Source of the DNA: [Limnothrix rosea] IAM M-220
GTDB lineage: Bacteria > Cyanobacteriota > Cyanobacteriia > Cyanobacteriales > MRBY01
NCBI RefSeq assembly: GCF_001904615.1
Contig: NZ_MRBY01000002.1
Span: forward strand, 62,001 to 126,000
Length of the DNA stretch: 64,000 nt
Direction of reading: 5' to 3'
The notes under the pieces are model-generated. The model did no database searches. It was not told the origin of the DNA and saw only the letters and a list, made by a program, of their open reading frames with translations. Shown piece after piece: positions 39,378-48,808 of the stretch. The first letter of the stretch is position 1, and each line of letters starts with the position of its first letter. Position numbers and translations under genes: made by a program.

Positions 39378-39857
39378 ATGGCACAAACTTCGCCGGATTC
39401 TCGTGCACAACAGGCAAAAAAAACGTTAGATGTAAAAACGCGCATCGCTCTTAGTTATTATGGCGTGTTGGGTTTAAATCCGACGGCTTCGCCGATGGAA
39501 ATTCGTCAAAAATATCGGCAGCTCAGTAAAAAGTTTCATCCTGATACGACTGTTTTACCGGAGGCGGAAGCTCGGGCAAAGTTTCAGCGTCTCAATGAGG
39601 CCTATGGGACGCTCAGTAGTCCGGAGCGGCGATCGCTTTATGATCTAAAAATTGGCTTTTCTCGATATAGTGTTGTGCAAACTGACCGGGAGTCCAGCTC
39701 TGGTGAGTCGAATTACACCAGTTCGGCTTATCTTGATCCCACGGATCGACCTTTATCGGCAGGAGAAATTTTTGCGCTATTTATTATGTTGACTACTTTT
39801 GCGGGCTGTTTACTGTTGGCGATCGCCCTGAGTTTGAGCCAGGGTAATGCAGGTTAA
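39378..39857 (+). CDS. Membrane-anchored J-domain protein
   Basis: DnaJ-type co-chaperone of 159 residues from the ATG at 39378. J domain at about residues 26-90 with the HPD motif (KKFHPDTT) and LNEAYGTLSSPERRSLYD. One transmembrane helix sits near the C-terminus (about 130-152, IFALFIMLTTFAGCLLL). It lacks Gly/Phe and zinc regions. Followed by the DUF3143 gene, a pairing I recall in other cyanobacteria. Confidence 0.85.
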   Translation: MAQTSPDSRAQQAKKTLDVKTRIALSYYGVLGLNPTASPMEIRQKYRQLSKKFHPDTTVLPEAEARAKFQRLNEAYGTLSSPERRSLYDLKIGFSRYSVVQTDRESSSGESNYTSSAYLDPTDRPLSAGEIFALFIMLTTFAGCLLLAIALSLSQGNAG

Positions 39858-39940
39858 TTCCAGAAATAACGTCAAATTGTTAAACTAAAGCCACATTTTC
39901 TAAACTTTGTTACGTCGCGTTATTGCCAAGCAAAAAAACT

Positions 39941-40216
39941 ATGTCTGCCATGCCGTCCGTTGACAGTCCGCTGTACAATCATCCTTTACCAAAAATTGAG
40001 CAATGGCTATATTCCCTTGGCTGTGAGCAGCAGTCCGAAGAACTACATTGTTGGATGGTAAGTCGCCCGACTTGGGAAGCAGAAATCTGCCTAGAAATTG
40101 AAGAACTTGCAGTGCGTTATGTGAAAGCGGGAGCTGACGGTTCGGACATTGAGCGGTCTTTTAAATATTCCCTCAGTCGCAAAGATATTGAAGATGCTGT
40201 TTTTTCAGGGCCCTAA
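39941..40216 (+). CDS. DUF3143 family protein
   Basis: Protein of 91 residues from the ATG at 39941 (a TTG at 39923 is also in frame). It matches DUF3143: PLPKIEQWLYSLGC, HCWMVSRPTWEAEICLEIEEL, VRYVKAGADGSDIERSFKYSLSR. Function unknown. It is 83 nt downstream of the J-domain gene. Its last 44 nt overlap the convergent kinase gene. Confidence 0.82.
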   Translation: MSAMPSVDSPLYNHPLPKIEQWLYSLGCEQQSEELHCWMVSRPTWEAEICLEIEELAVRYVKAGADGSDIERSFKYSLSRKDIEDAVFSGP

Positions 40217-40694
40217 GCGTCGATATATCGCTATTTGGGACTGCAATAATTGCTCGTAAACCTTCCTCACATCGCGGCGGATTCTCTATAAGTTCCCGCG
40301 CCATTTTTTGCAGGATTTCACAAGGTACTTGCCGCGATCGCCGTTGATTACGCTGCCAACACTCATCAAAAGGGGTTTGTAAGTGCCAGCCAATCCAGGG
40401 GATTTGGTTGTACTGCGCTAAAAAATCTTGCCGCCATTGCCGATTAAAATTCGTGGCATCGTAAATAATAGTTTGCTGGGTGGCGATCGCCTCTTGTATG
40501 AGCTGATCAATGACAGCCGCAATGGCAGCCCAATCTCCTTGGATACTCGCAGCACCGTAAAGCCGTTGACGAATATCATCGGGTGAGACAATTTGTCCTT
40601 GAGTTTCAGCTTGGAGCCAGCGTGCCACCGTAGACTTGCCGGCTCCCGGTATCCCAATTAGAAAATGCGAGATATGCTGGGAGAACTGCTTCAT
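40173..40694 (-). CDS. P-loop kinase-like ATPase (polynucleotide-kinase type)
   Basis: Protein of 173 residues from the ATG at 40694. Walker A GIPGAGKSTVARWL at the start, then SPDDIRQRLYG and IIYDATNFNRQWRQDFL, the pattern of AAA_33/T4 polynucleotide-kinase-like ATPases. The substrate is unknown. Divergent from the O-antigen ligase-like gene with only 26 nt between starts. Convergent overlap with DUF3143. Confidence 0.78.
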   Translation of the reverse strand: MKQFSQHISHFLIGIPGAGKSTVARWLQAETQGQIVSPDDIRQRLYGAASIQGDWAAIAAVIDQLIQEAIATQQTIIYDATNFNRQWRQDFLAQYNQIPWIGWHLQTPFDECWQRNQRRSRQVPCEILQKMARELIENPPRCEEGLRAIIAVPNSDISTLRALKKQHLQYLCD

Positions 40695-40720
40695 TTTGAG
40701 GGAAAATTTGAGGAATTTCC

Positions 40721-43255
40721 ATGGAAAAACGGTCAATGCTTGAACGACTTCAACTGCCTTGGTGGCAATGGCTTGGCAATGTCGGTGTCGCTCTCCTAAC
40801 CATTTTTATGGTACTGCCAGAAAGCTATTACCTGATGGTGACATTTCCTTGGATTTTGATGTGGCAACTGGGCTTTCTGTGTTTGGGGATTGCCTTGATT
40901 GGTGTGATTCGGCAATTTGATTTGCCCTTTCGTCCCCTCGGTTATGGTTTGGATTGGGCGATCGCCGCAGTTATTATCGCTTGTGTTTTATCAACAATTT
41001 TTGCCCCGTTTCCGCGAGTTGCTGTGTGGCAGCTGATGACGATCAGCGGCTATGGCGTTGCCCTGTACACCCTCAGAAATTTTTTAGGGCAAGGGGGCTG
41101 GAATGCGAAGAATTTACGGCGCTTTCTCGTGATCCTCAGCTTCGGGATGAGTGTCTGGTCAATTGTTGGCTGGCTATACCTAGAGCGCCTAGATCGTAAT
41201 CTTTTTCCTATTGGTCACCATAATTTTGTTGGTGCGTATTTTTGTTTAGTGTTGCCGCTGCTCCTCAGTTTTGCCCTTTCCCTAGGGGGTCATGTCAAAA
41301 AAATAATAGGCGTACCGCTTCTTTGTTTCCCCGCACTTTTTGTGATTTATACCAGCTCTTCGCGGGGGGCATTTGTCGGATTTTTGTTGTGGGCGATCGC
41401 CTCGATTGGATTTGTCATTTGGCGAACTAAAGGTAGAAAACGGTGGATACTTAGCAGCATTGCCCTCGGTTTCTTAACGTTATTTTTTGTCATTGCACTA
41501 CAACATCCCCGTGTTCAGCGCCTTATCTTGGTTGACACCTCATCAAGTGGCTTACCAAAAGTGGAATTTCGAGTCGACGGGGAAACAGAAGACCGACTGT
41601 TTATGTGGCGTAGTGGTTTTAATATTTTGCAAGATCGCCCCCTCACTGGCGCTGGCTTGGGCAATATGTCCCGCATTTACAATCTCTATCGACCTATCAC
41701 CGTTGGCACAGGCGCTGCCCACATCCAACAGCTCCACGGCACAGCTCCACACCTATTAGCGGAACTTGGTTTAATCGGCGGCGCGGCGATCGCCTTCCTG
41801 CTATTTCAGTTGATCAAGCTTGGTTGGCGGGTACAAAAAACGACCGATCATCCCAAAATTAAGCGACTCATTTACGGTCTCGGTGGTAGCTGGCTTGCCT
41901 ATGGTGGCGCAACCTTGACAGATTACCAGCTCGAAAATATATCAATTAGTTTTACGTTGCTACTAACCGTTGTTCTACTCGTGGCGATCGCCGACGAAAC
42001 CTTAACAACAGAACCAAAACCCCTAGCAACGCCCCTACGCCGTATCCTGAGCATCGGCAGTTTAGGAGGTGTCTTTGTGGCGCTTTTTGCTATTTTTCCT
42101 AGCGTTTGGTCAATGAATTTATTTCGCTCTGGACGTATCGCTTGGGAACAAGGGCAAAACGAAAAAGCTTTTGTTGATATGGCCACAGCCAGTGAAATCC
42201 ACGCTTGGAATCCAAATTATGCCCTGTATCTCGCCTTTTGGTTCCTTGAAAATCGCACTTACCAAGAAGACTCACCCGAAGATTATCGAAAAAGTACAGC
42301 GCTCGCCGCTGAGTATCTCATGCAGGCACTAGAGGCCGCTCCCAACGATTCGTATTTCAATCAAAATGTCGGAATTATCCTCTCGGAACTTGATTTAGTA
42401 AAAGCCCAACCCTATTTCGAGCGTAATATTCAGCTTCTCCCCCGCGATCCAGTTTCCTCTAGTTACTTTTTATTGGGGTTAAGTCATCTCGCCCAAGGCA
42501 ATGAGGAGAAGGCGATCGCCGCCTTAGCACTACAAGGACTAATCTCACCCGGCCATATGACCCTCGGCAACTGGAATGACAAACAGTTGGCAGGTTATCG
42601 CATTGCGGCAGTAGAAGCCTGCCTCGCCTTACACAAAGAGCTACTAGCAAGGATTGATCCCGACGATCCCTTAGTTATTTCCCTAAAAGAGCGCATGGCT
42701 TGGATTAGCTGGTGGCACGGATTACCGATTCCATATTTCGACGAAAAAGACCAATTTTCACCCATTATCCAAACTTTACTGCTGAGTGACAGCGAGCCAG
42801 AAGCCGCCTTTGAGCTCGTGGAAGCGAACCTTGCCGCTGACCCCGGACGGACTATTTGGCTGATTTTACAGGCGTATTTTAATCCGGAAAAACAACTAGA
42901 GCTAGGTTTCCGCGATCGCCTCGGACAAGTCACACAATATGTACTAGAAACACCCACCGAATCAGAGCGCGATTTACGCCAATGGTTGCGACAAATCCCC
43001 ATGGATTCCCGCCGCACAACGGATCGCACAGCTTCCCAATTAGTTTATCGCAGCCAAAATTTTACAGGGGTTGATGCCATCCTTCATCCGGAGCGCCTTG
43101 AGCAATTTCGTTTGGTCTCCATCCTTAGTTTAGGGGGTGGCTTTCCGCGGACTTTACCGGAGCTTGATCGACTGGTGAATGAAGTTAACCGAGAAGAATT
43201 GGGCTTACCCCATCCCACCCAAAACGGCTTTACACTAGTAGATTCTGGCAATTGA
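40721..43255 (+). CDS. O-antigen ligase-like membrane protein with C-terminal repeat domain
   Basis: Protein of 844 residues. The first 480 or so are about twelve hydrophobic helices with an O-antigen ligase/polymerase (Wzy_C) signature: GHHNFVGAYFCLVLPLL, SSRGAFVGFLLW, FMWRSGFNILQDRPLTGAGLGNM and a large loop. A TPR-like region follows (about 495-650, AAEYLMQALEAAPNDSYFNQ). It likely joins or polymerises surface glycans. It is a stand-alone gene rather than part of a glycan cluster. ATG 40721 or 40736. Confidence 0.8.
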   Translation: MEKRSMLERLQLPWWQWLGNVGVALLTIFMVLPESYYLMVTFPWILMWQLGFLCLGIALIGVIRQFDLPFRPLGYGLDWAIAAVIIACVLSTIFAPFPRVAVWQLMTISGYGVALYTLRNFLGQGGWNAKNLRRFLVILSFGMSVWSIVGWLYLERLDRNLFPIGHHNFVGAYFCLVLPLLLSFALSLGGHVKKIIGVPLLCFPALFVIYTSSSRGAFVGFLLWAIASIGFVIWRTKGRKRWILSSIALGFLTLFFVIALQHPRVQRLILVDTSSSGLPKVEFRVDGETEDRLFMWRSGFNILQDRPLTGAGLGNMSRIYNLYRPITVGTGAAHIQQLHGTAPHLLAELGLIGGAAIAFLLFQLIKLGWRVQKTTDHPKIKRLIYGLGGSWLAYGGATLTDYQLENISISFTLLLTVVLLVAIADETLTTEPKPLATPLRRILSIGSLGGVFVALFAIFPSVWSMNLFRSGRIAWEQGQNEKAFVDMATASEIHAWNPNYALYLAFWFLENRTYQEDSPEDYRKSTALAAEYLMQALEAAPNDSYFNQNVGIILSELDLVKAQPYFERNIQLLPRDPVSSSYFLLGLSHLAQGNEEKAIAALALQGLISPGHMTLGNWNDKQLAGYRIAAVEACLALHKELLARIDPDDPLVISLKERMAWISWWHGLPIPYFDEKDQFSPIIQTLLLSDSEPEAAFELVEANLAADPGRTIWLILQAYFNPEKQLELGFRDRLGQVTQYVLETPTESERDLRQWLRQIPMDSRRTTDRTASQLVYRSQNFTGVDAILHPERLEQFRLVSILSLGGGFPRTLPELDRLVNEVNREELGLPHPTQNGFTLVDSGN

Positions 43256-43280
43256 GGGTGGCATTTTTCGTCATTAGTTC

Positions 43281-44540
43281 ATGGGTAAAACGTCAAACAC
43301 GTGGCTGTTAGGCTTGGATATTCAGGTTTGGATCTTAGCCGCGGGCAGATTGCTGTCCCACATTGGCACAGGCTTTGTGATGTTCTATGCGCCGATTTTT
43401 TTTGTGAATGATGTCGGACTCACGGCAACTCAGGTGGGTCTTGCCCTCGGTAGTGGTTCGATATCTGGGATATTGGGTCGCTTTGTGGGGGGATCTTGGG
43501 CGGATAATCCTCAGTGGGGTCGCAAAAAAACGCTATTGGTGGCTCTGGCGATCGCCGCCGTTGCGGATCTTGTTTTTGCGTCAACGAATACTTTTTCGAT
43601 GCTGGTGGCAGGGAATCTTTTACAAGGTTTAGGGATTGGTTTGTATTGGCCAGCGACAGAAACGGTGGTAGCGGATCTGACCACTGGAGAACAGCGAAAT
43701 GAAGCCTTTGCGATCGCCCGTCTAGCGGACAATGTTGGTTTAGGACTAGGTGTAATTCTGGGTGGTGTGATTATTTCGACCCTCGACAATTACCGTTTAC
43801 TTTTTGTCCTTGACGGCATAACTTTCGTTGGTTTTTTCTGGCTGATTTTTTTCGCGATTCAGGAAAGTCAAACTTACCAACATCCGGATGGTGGTCCATC
43901 GCCCTCTATTTTTGAAAGCTGGTTTAAAGCCCTGCGCGATCGCCGTCTTGTGGTGTTTTTAGCGGTGAATATCGTTTTCACAATTTATATTTCACAGATT
44001 CAAAGTACCGCACCCCTCTACCTCACCAATTTTGCGGATGTTCAGCCCCAGTTAATTAGTATTTTGTTTACATGGCATGTGGTCTTTGCCTCGGTTTGCC
44101 AACTACCCGTGGCGCGCCTACTCAACCGCTTTTCTCGACCAAAGGCCTTAATGGTTTCGCTGTTGTTTTGGGGCATCGGTTTTATTGTGATGGGGGGAGT
44201 GGGCATGGCAACATTTCCGGTTTTTGTGGGGGCGATCGCCAGTCTAGGGATTTTATCTTTTGCGGTTGTCACATACACCCCTTCTGCATCGGCATTGGTG
44301 GTGGATCTCGCGCCCGAATCCCAGCGGGGGGTTTATCTCGCGCTCAATTCCCAATGTTGGGCGATCGGTTATTTCATTGGCCCTCCCCTCGGTGGTTGGG
44401 CGCTGGATCAAGCTCCGGCGATCGCCCACGGATTTTGGTTAGTGGCAGCCCTCAGTATTGTGCCTTGTATCGGCGTATCACTCTTTTTAGAACAATTACT
44501 TGGACAAAAAAGCCCTTCTTCAGCACCGTCCAAACAATAA
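43281..44540 (+). CDS. Major facilitator superfamily transporter
   Basis: Protein of 419 residues with twelve predicted helices and the MFS loop motif GGSWADNPQWGRKKTLL after helix 2, repeated more weakly in the second half (ARLLNRFSRPKAL). It is 25 nt after the O-antigen ligase-like gene and may share its transcript. The substrate cannot be told from the sequence; drug or sugar efflux types are likely. Confidence 0.88.
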   Translation: MGKTSNTWLLGLDIQVWILAAGRLLSHIGTGFVMFYAPIFFVNDVGLTATQVGLALGSGSISGILGRFVGGSWADNPQWGRKKTLLVALAIAAVADLVFASTNTFSMLVAGNLLQGLGIGLYWPATETVVADLTTGEQRNEAFAIARLADNVGLGLGVILGGVIISTLDNYRLLFVLDGITFVGFFWLIFFAIQESQTYQHPDGGPSPSIFESWFKALRDRRLVVFLAVNIVFTIYISQIQSTAPLYLTNFADVQPQLISILFTWHVVFASVCQLPVARLLNRFSRPKALMVSLLFWGIGFIVMGGVGMATFPVFVGAIASLGILSFAVVTYTPSASALVVDLAPESQRGVYLALNSQCWAIGYFIGPPLGGWALDQAPAIAHGFWLVAALSIVPCIGVSLFLEQLLGQKSPSSAPSKQ

Positions 44541-44582
44541 GAGTAACTATGTGTTTGGGAGAGCATTAGGAAAATATTGCAT

Positions 44583-45011
44583 TTAAATTATTTCGTAAGA
44601 CTTTTCCAACACTTCTTCTAATTCAAACGGACACTCAACGGGAAAATCTGATAATCCAGTTTCTCGCTCTGCCCTCAACACAGCCAAAGGATATGATTTC
44701 TCGACATATTGTTGAAGCTGAGAACGTAGACTAGGGTTTTCGGACAACAGCTTTTCAATGCGAAGACGTTGTTCTTTAATCGTAAATTGCCAACTGCGAG
44801 ATTGACGATTGGGCTGATATTGCCATTTGAGCATATGCATCATCAGCACTTCCAAACGACTTTCTAGTTGTCTTTTTTCAGAACGCCCCATGCTCTCTAT
44901 TTCTTCGGCAATATTCGACCAATCCAAGTCGCTGAAATCTTGATTTCTCAAAAGTTCTGCCTGCTGTTGTGTCCATGCATGGAAATCGTCTTCGTAAGTA
45001 ATAACATTCAT
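44583..45011 (-). CDS. DUF29 family protein
   Basis: Protein of 142 residues from the ATG at 45011 (a TTG at 45023 is in frame). Clear DUF29 pattern: YEDDFHAWTQQQAELLRNQ, LDWSNIAEEIESMGRSEKRQL, LMMHMLKWQYQP, CPFELEEVL. These helical cyanobacterial proteins occur in many copies and have no agreed function; a toxin-antitoxin or mobile link has been suggested. An inverted repeat lies just upstream. Confidence 0.88.
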   Translation of the reverse strand: MNVITYEDDFHAWTQQQAELLRNQDFSDLDWSNIAEEIESMGRSEKRQLESRLEVLMMHMLKWQYQPNRQSRSWQFTIKEQRLRIEKLLSENPSLRSQLQQYVEKSYPLAVLRAERETGLSDFPVECPFELEEVLEKSYEII

Positions 45012-45060
45012 CCGATTCACCAATTAAAGCGATAGGAGCGGCGATCGCCCCCATTTATTA

Positions 45061-45126
45061 AGATCTCCGACTTCTTTTGTTGCACTGCGACATAAATCAA
45101 TGTCTAGCCAAAGAAGTCGGAGATCT
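45061..45126. repeat. Inverted repeat with 17-bp perfect arms
   Basis: AGATCTCCGACTTCTTT (45061-45077) and its exact complement (45110-45126) enclose 32 nt. It lies between tldD and the DUF29 gene. The arms resemble a palindromic repeat found in many cyanobacterial genomes. Confidence 0.85.
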
Positions 45127-45142
45127 AGCCTGCATGTTTAAA

Positions 45143-46528
45143 TTAACGACCACCAACGACGACATTTTTAATGCGCAGGTGAGGGCCACCCACACTAACA
45201 GGCAAGCCACCTTGACCGCCCTTACCGCAACCACCGTTGGTATAAAGCGTATCGTCACCGATCGCCTCAATATCATTGAGAGTTTGGAAGACATTACCAC
45301 TGAGGGTGACATCGCTCACCGGCTCCGCAATTTTGCCGTCGCGAATCATGTAGCCTTCCGCCGCCGCAAAGGTAAACATTTCACCGTTAGTTTGACCGCC
45401 GAGCATCCGCACCGCGTAAACACCCTCGTTGATGTCTTTGATCATGTCCTCAAAAGATGTATCACCGGGTTCGATCGCCGTATTGGTCATGCGCACCAGA
45501 GGAGGATAGGACGCGAGAATGGCGCGGGCATTACCAGTGGGTTCCTCTGCCATTTTTCCCGCTGTTTCGCGGGAGTGCAGACGCTGGGTTAAAACACCAT
45601 CTTTGATCAAATATTTGCGCTGTCCGGGAACCCCTTCATCGTCGTATTTCATTGTGCCGGGCAAATTCGGTAAAGTCGCGTCGTCAATGACATTGAGCTG
45701 TTTAATGCCCAAGGGTTTGCCGATGGTGAGCAGCTCCTGCATCCGAGGATTTTCATAGACAAAATCAGCTTCAGATAAATGACCAAAGGCTTCGTGAATA
45801 AACACACCGGCAAGATAGGGATCGAGCACGACGGTATATTGACCACCTTTGACAGGCTTCGCTTCTAACTGACGCACTGCTCGCACGGCTGCCCCTTTGA
45901 CGCGATCTTCAATGCCAATGAGGGCATTAAAGTCACAGCGAGAGTTGAGCGACTCAAAGCCCTGCCGCACCACACCGTCTTCACCACGGGCGATCGCCCC
46001 AAATCTGCCATTCACATCAAGACGTTCTTGGACAATGCAACTGCCATTGGAATTAACGAAGTAGGTGGTGACGAATTTATCGCTAATGCTACTCATCGTC
46101 GTTTGGATGCGAGGGTCATAATCCAGCAAAATCTGGTTATACTTCGCCACGAGATCCCGTTTTTCCTTCAGAGAAACGGCACGGGGATCTTGTTTAATAT
46201 CAACCGGAACATAATCTTCAATCGCGCCGTTCGGTGCTAACTGCGTCGATTCCTTACCGACAAGTTTTGCTTGGGTAATCGCATCATCAAGGCGATCGCC
46301 CAGTTCTTCCAAACCGTTAAAGGTGACAAAACTCCAACCACCATCATGGCAAGCGCGGATGCCGCCTGCGAGGGCAAAACTGCGGTTACTGCCATCAAAC
46401 TGGGGACCTCGAAACGAAATACTGGTCGATTCACTTTGCTGTACCCGTACTTCGAGGTAATCCACCTGAGCCTTTCGGTCGGCGATCGCACTCTTGAGGG
46501 TATCAGTCATCTCTTTGTTTAGTGGCAT
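45143..46528 (-). CDS. tldD: TldD metalloprotease
   Basis: Protein of 461 residues of the TldD/PmbA family. The metal site is HEAFGH (H245, E246, H249) followed by SEAD. The Gly-rich C-terminus (NGGCGKGGQGGLPVSVGGPHLRIK) is typical. TldD normally pairs with TldE/PmbA to degrade unfolded peptides or mature peptide antibiotics; no pmbA is next to it. It starts 4 nt after the peptide-binding lipoprotein, so the two are probably co-transcribed. Confidence 0.93.
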   Translation of the reverse strand: MPLNKEMTDTLKSAIADRKAQVDYLEVRVQQSESTSISFRGPQFDGSNRSFALAGGIRACHDGGWSFVTFNGLEELGDRLDDAITQAKLVGKESTQLAPNGAIEDYVPVDIKQDPRAVSLKEKRDLVAKYNQILLDYDPRIQTTMSSISDKFVTTYFVNSNGSCIVQERLDVNGRFGAIARGEDGVVRQGFESLNSRCDFNALIGIEDRVKGAAVRAVRQLEAKPVKGGQYTVVLDPYLAGVFIHEAFGHLSEADFVYENPRMQELLTIGKPLGIKQLNVIDDATLPNLPGTMKYDDEGVPGQRKYLIKDGVLTQRLHSRETAGKMAEEPTGNARAILASYPPLVRMTNTAIEPGDTSFEDMIKDINEGVYAVRMLGGQTNGEMFTFAAAEGYMIRDGKIAEPVSDVTLSGNVFQTLNDIEAIGDDTLYTNGGCGKGGQGGLPVSVGGPHLRIKNVVVGGR

Positions 46529-46532
46529 GGGA

Positions 46533-48317
46533 TTACTCCTTAAAGTCAGTATCAGTAGCAGTTAAAGTCAACTCTTCAATATTCCAAAGCGGGCCGCCAA
46601 GGGCAGAGTGTTGTACCCCTTGAATTTTGTTGCGGACAGCCGCGAGGGAAAAATTATTTACAAGATAAATAAAAGGCAAATACTCAGAACCAATTTCTTG
46701 GGTACGGTCATAAATTTCCTTACGTTTCTCAAATTCCAGCTCCTGGGCAGCCTTGACATAGAGATCCGCAATCTCCTGTTCCCAATCACTGACCTGACGA
46801 TCAGTAAGAGGCGTTGTGCCGGGACGAGCATTTTGATTAAACATGTGTAAATTGCCATCTATAGCCCAGACATTCGCCCCACTATTGGGTTCATTACCGC
46901 CAGTTAGGCCGAGGAGATGACATTCCCAATCAAGGGAGTTTGTCAGTTTATCCACAAGGATATTAAAGCCAATCGGAGTGTAGTCCACCTCCATGCCGAT
47001 CGCCTCCAAATCCTGCTCGATCTGTGTGGCCATCGATTCACGGATCTTATTACCCGCGTTAGTGATGAGATTAAAGCGCACCTCATTGTTATTGATATCA
47101 AACAGCTTGCCTTGATCATCGTAATAAAAACCTTCAGCCTCTAGCAATGACCGGGCTTTTTCAGGATCGTAACCATAGCCTTCAATATTTTCATTAAAAA
47201 AAGGTGACTGGATCGATACGCCAGAATCCTGCGGCACACCCAAGCCCCGATAAATGTTGTTGACCATGCGATCGCGGTCGAGTGCGTAGGCGACAGCTTG
47301 GCGGAAATTGACATTATTGAACCAGACAGACTTGTAGGGTTCGACTAGCGGTTTGCCATCCCGTTTACCGGTATTGAGATTAAAGGCAATAAAACTTGTG
47401 CCGTAGCTAGGGCCGCCATTGTAAATGGTGAAGTTGCCGCGTTCTTCTTCTCTTTTAAGCAGAGAAAAATATTCGGGACTGACGCTGGTGACATCAAGAT
47501 CACCGGAACGAAACTGTAGCAATGTGGTGTCTGTATTTGGCACAATTTGCCAGACTACTTTTTCGACATTGGGTTTTGGTGCATCCCAGTAGTGGGGGTT
47601 CGCTTTAAAAATAACCCTTTGACCAACGCCGTAACTGTCAATCTGATAGCGACCATTGACGACTAGTTCATTCAACGGTGTGCTAATCCCCCAAGTGTTG
47701 ATAAACAGGGGATTACCTCCACTGTCTGAGGTTTCAATGGATTCCCTTAGGGCATGTTCCGGTAAGATTGGTAGTCCGATACTACTTAATATCGGCGCAA
47801 AGGGCTCGGACAGGGTAAAGCGCACTTGGCGATCGCCCACCTTAGCGACAGTCGGTAAAGTCCCTTCAACACCGATGCGGAGAATATCGCGGGAACTGGT
47901 GGGAATTTTGTCGTTGAGGTAAATATCGTTAAACGTAAACACCACATCATCAGCGGTGAGGGGTTCGCCATCAGACCATTTTAGATTTTCCCGCAGCGTA
48001 AAGGTGAGGTTTAATTTATCTTCAGAAAATTCCCACGACTCAGCAAGATGGGGTTCAAATTCTCCCGTTTCGGGATTTTGATCTAGCAGTCCTTCAAAGG
48101 TCAAACTAAAAACATTAGGCGACTCGGTGGATAGGGCCGGATTAAAGGTTTTCGGATCGCTGAGAATGCTCACGACAATCTGATTATCAGAGCCTGCACT
48201 CAAAAGTTGACCACTACAAGCTGTCAATACCGAGGGCAATGCCACCATCAGGGCGATCGCCATTACTATGCCCCACCACCGTAGAGTTTTGATACGCCGT
48301 AAAAAACTACTCTTCAT
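46533..48317 (-). CDS. Peptide-type ABC transporter substrate-binding lipoprotein
   Basis: Solute-binding protein family 5, 594 residues from the ATG at 48317 (a further in-frame ATG at 48338). Lipoprotein signal with lipobox LTAC near residue 34. Family patterns are visible: LAESWEFSEDKLNLTFTLRENLKWSDGEPLTADDVVFTF and YALDRDRMVNNIYRGLG. It should capture oligopeptides in the periplasm. No permease or ATPase genes are adjacent. Its 5' end overlaps the upstream membrane-protein gene by 11 nt and its 3' end abuts tldD. Confidence 0.88.
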   Translation of the reverse strand: MKSSFLRRIKTLRWWGIVMAIALMVALPSVLTACSGQLLSAGSDNQIVVSILSDPKTFNPALSTESPNVFSLTFEGLLDQNPETGEFEPHLAESWEFSEDKLNLTFTLRENLKWSDGEPLTADDVVFTFNDIYLNDKIPTSSRDILRIGVEGTLPTVAKVGDRQVRFTLSEPFAPILSSIGLPILPEHALRESIETSDSGGNPLFINTWGISTPLNELVVNGRYQIDSYGVGQRVIFKANPHYWDAPKPNVEKVVWQIVPNTDTTLLQFRSGDLDVTSVSPEYFSLLKREEERGNFTIYNGGPSYGTSFIAFNLNTGKRDGKPLVEPYKSVWFNNVNFRQAVAYALDRDRMVNNIYRGLGVPQDSGVSIQSPFFNENIEGYGYDPEKARSLLEAEGFYYDDQGKLFDINNNEVRFNLITNAGNKIRESMATQIEQDLEAIGMEVDYTPIGFNILVDKLTNSLDWECHLLGLTGGNEPNSGANVWAIDGNLHMFNQNARPGTTPLTDRQVSDWEQEIADLYVKAAQELEFEKRKEIYDRTQEIGSEYLPFIYLVNNFSLAAVRNKIQGVQHSALGGPLWNIEELTLTATDTDFKE

Positions 48318-48705
48318 CTTCGTATCGCTGTTCCCCATCGAGGCGACCTAACTCAAATACACCACAGCCGGCACAGGCCATGACACCCAAACTAATGGCC
48401 CAGCTATGGCCTAAGGATAATTCTACGATCCAATTAAATAGAATACCGAGCACCAAAAACGGCACAATACTGAGGAGAGATGCGGAAAAGGCACTTTTTA
48501 ACTCACGAATTTCTTTATCTTTGTTGTATTCCTCTACCGAAAAATACAGCGATCGCTCTGCCCAATTCATCCAGCGTTCTAGCCCATCCGTAATGCCTTC
48601 ACGCAAGGGGGCAATGCCGATATACAGCGCAAATGCCCATAGGCAAATTCCCGCGACGGTACTGGGGTCAAAGGGAATCTGAAACTGTAAAAACTCGCTA
48701 AGCAT
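48307..48705 (-). CDS. Small membrane protein of unknown function
   Basis: Protein of 132 residues from the ATG at 48705; the frame extends to a TTG at 48723. Hydrophobic helices at about 18-35, 75-92 and 100-118, with an amphipathic, charged middle (WMNWAERSLYFSVEEYNKDKEIREL). No family recognised. Overlaps the binding-protein gene, suggesting translational coupling. Confidence 0.65.
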   Translation of the reverse strand: MLSEFLQFQIPFDPSTVAGICLWAFALYIGIAPLREGITDGLERWMNWAERSLYFSVEEYNKDKEIRELKSAFSASLLSIVPFLVLGILFNWIVELSLGHSWAISLGVMACAGCGVFELGRLDGEQRYEDEE

Positions 48706-48808
48706 AGGTTGAGACAACAACAATAGAATCGTTTAAAGATTGTATCGATTGTCGTGGCTTTCGGCATCCTCACAGCGATGATTCCTTAGATTTGCATCCG
48801 GTTTCACG

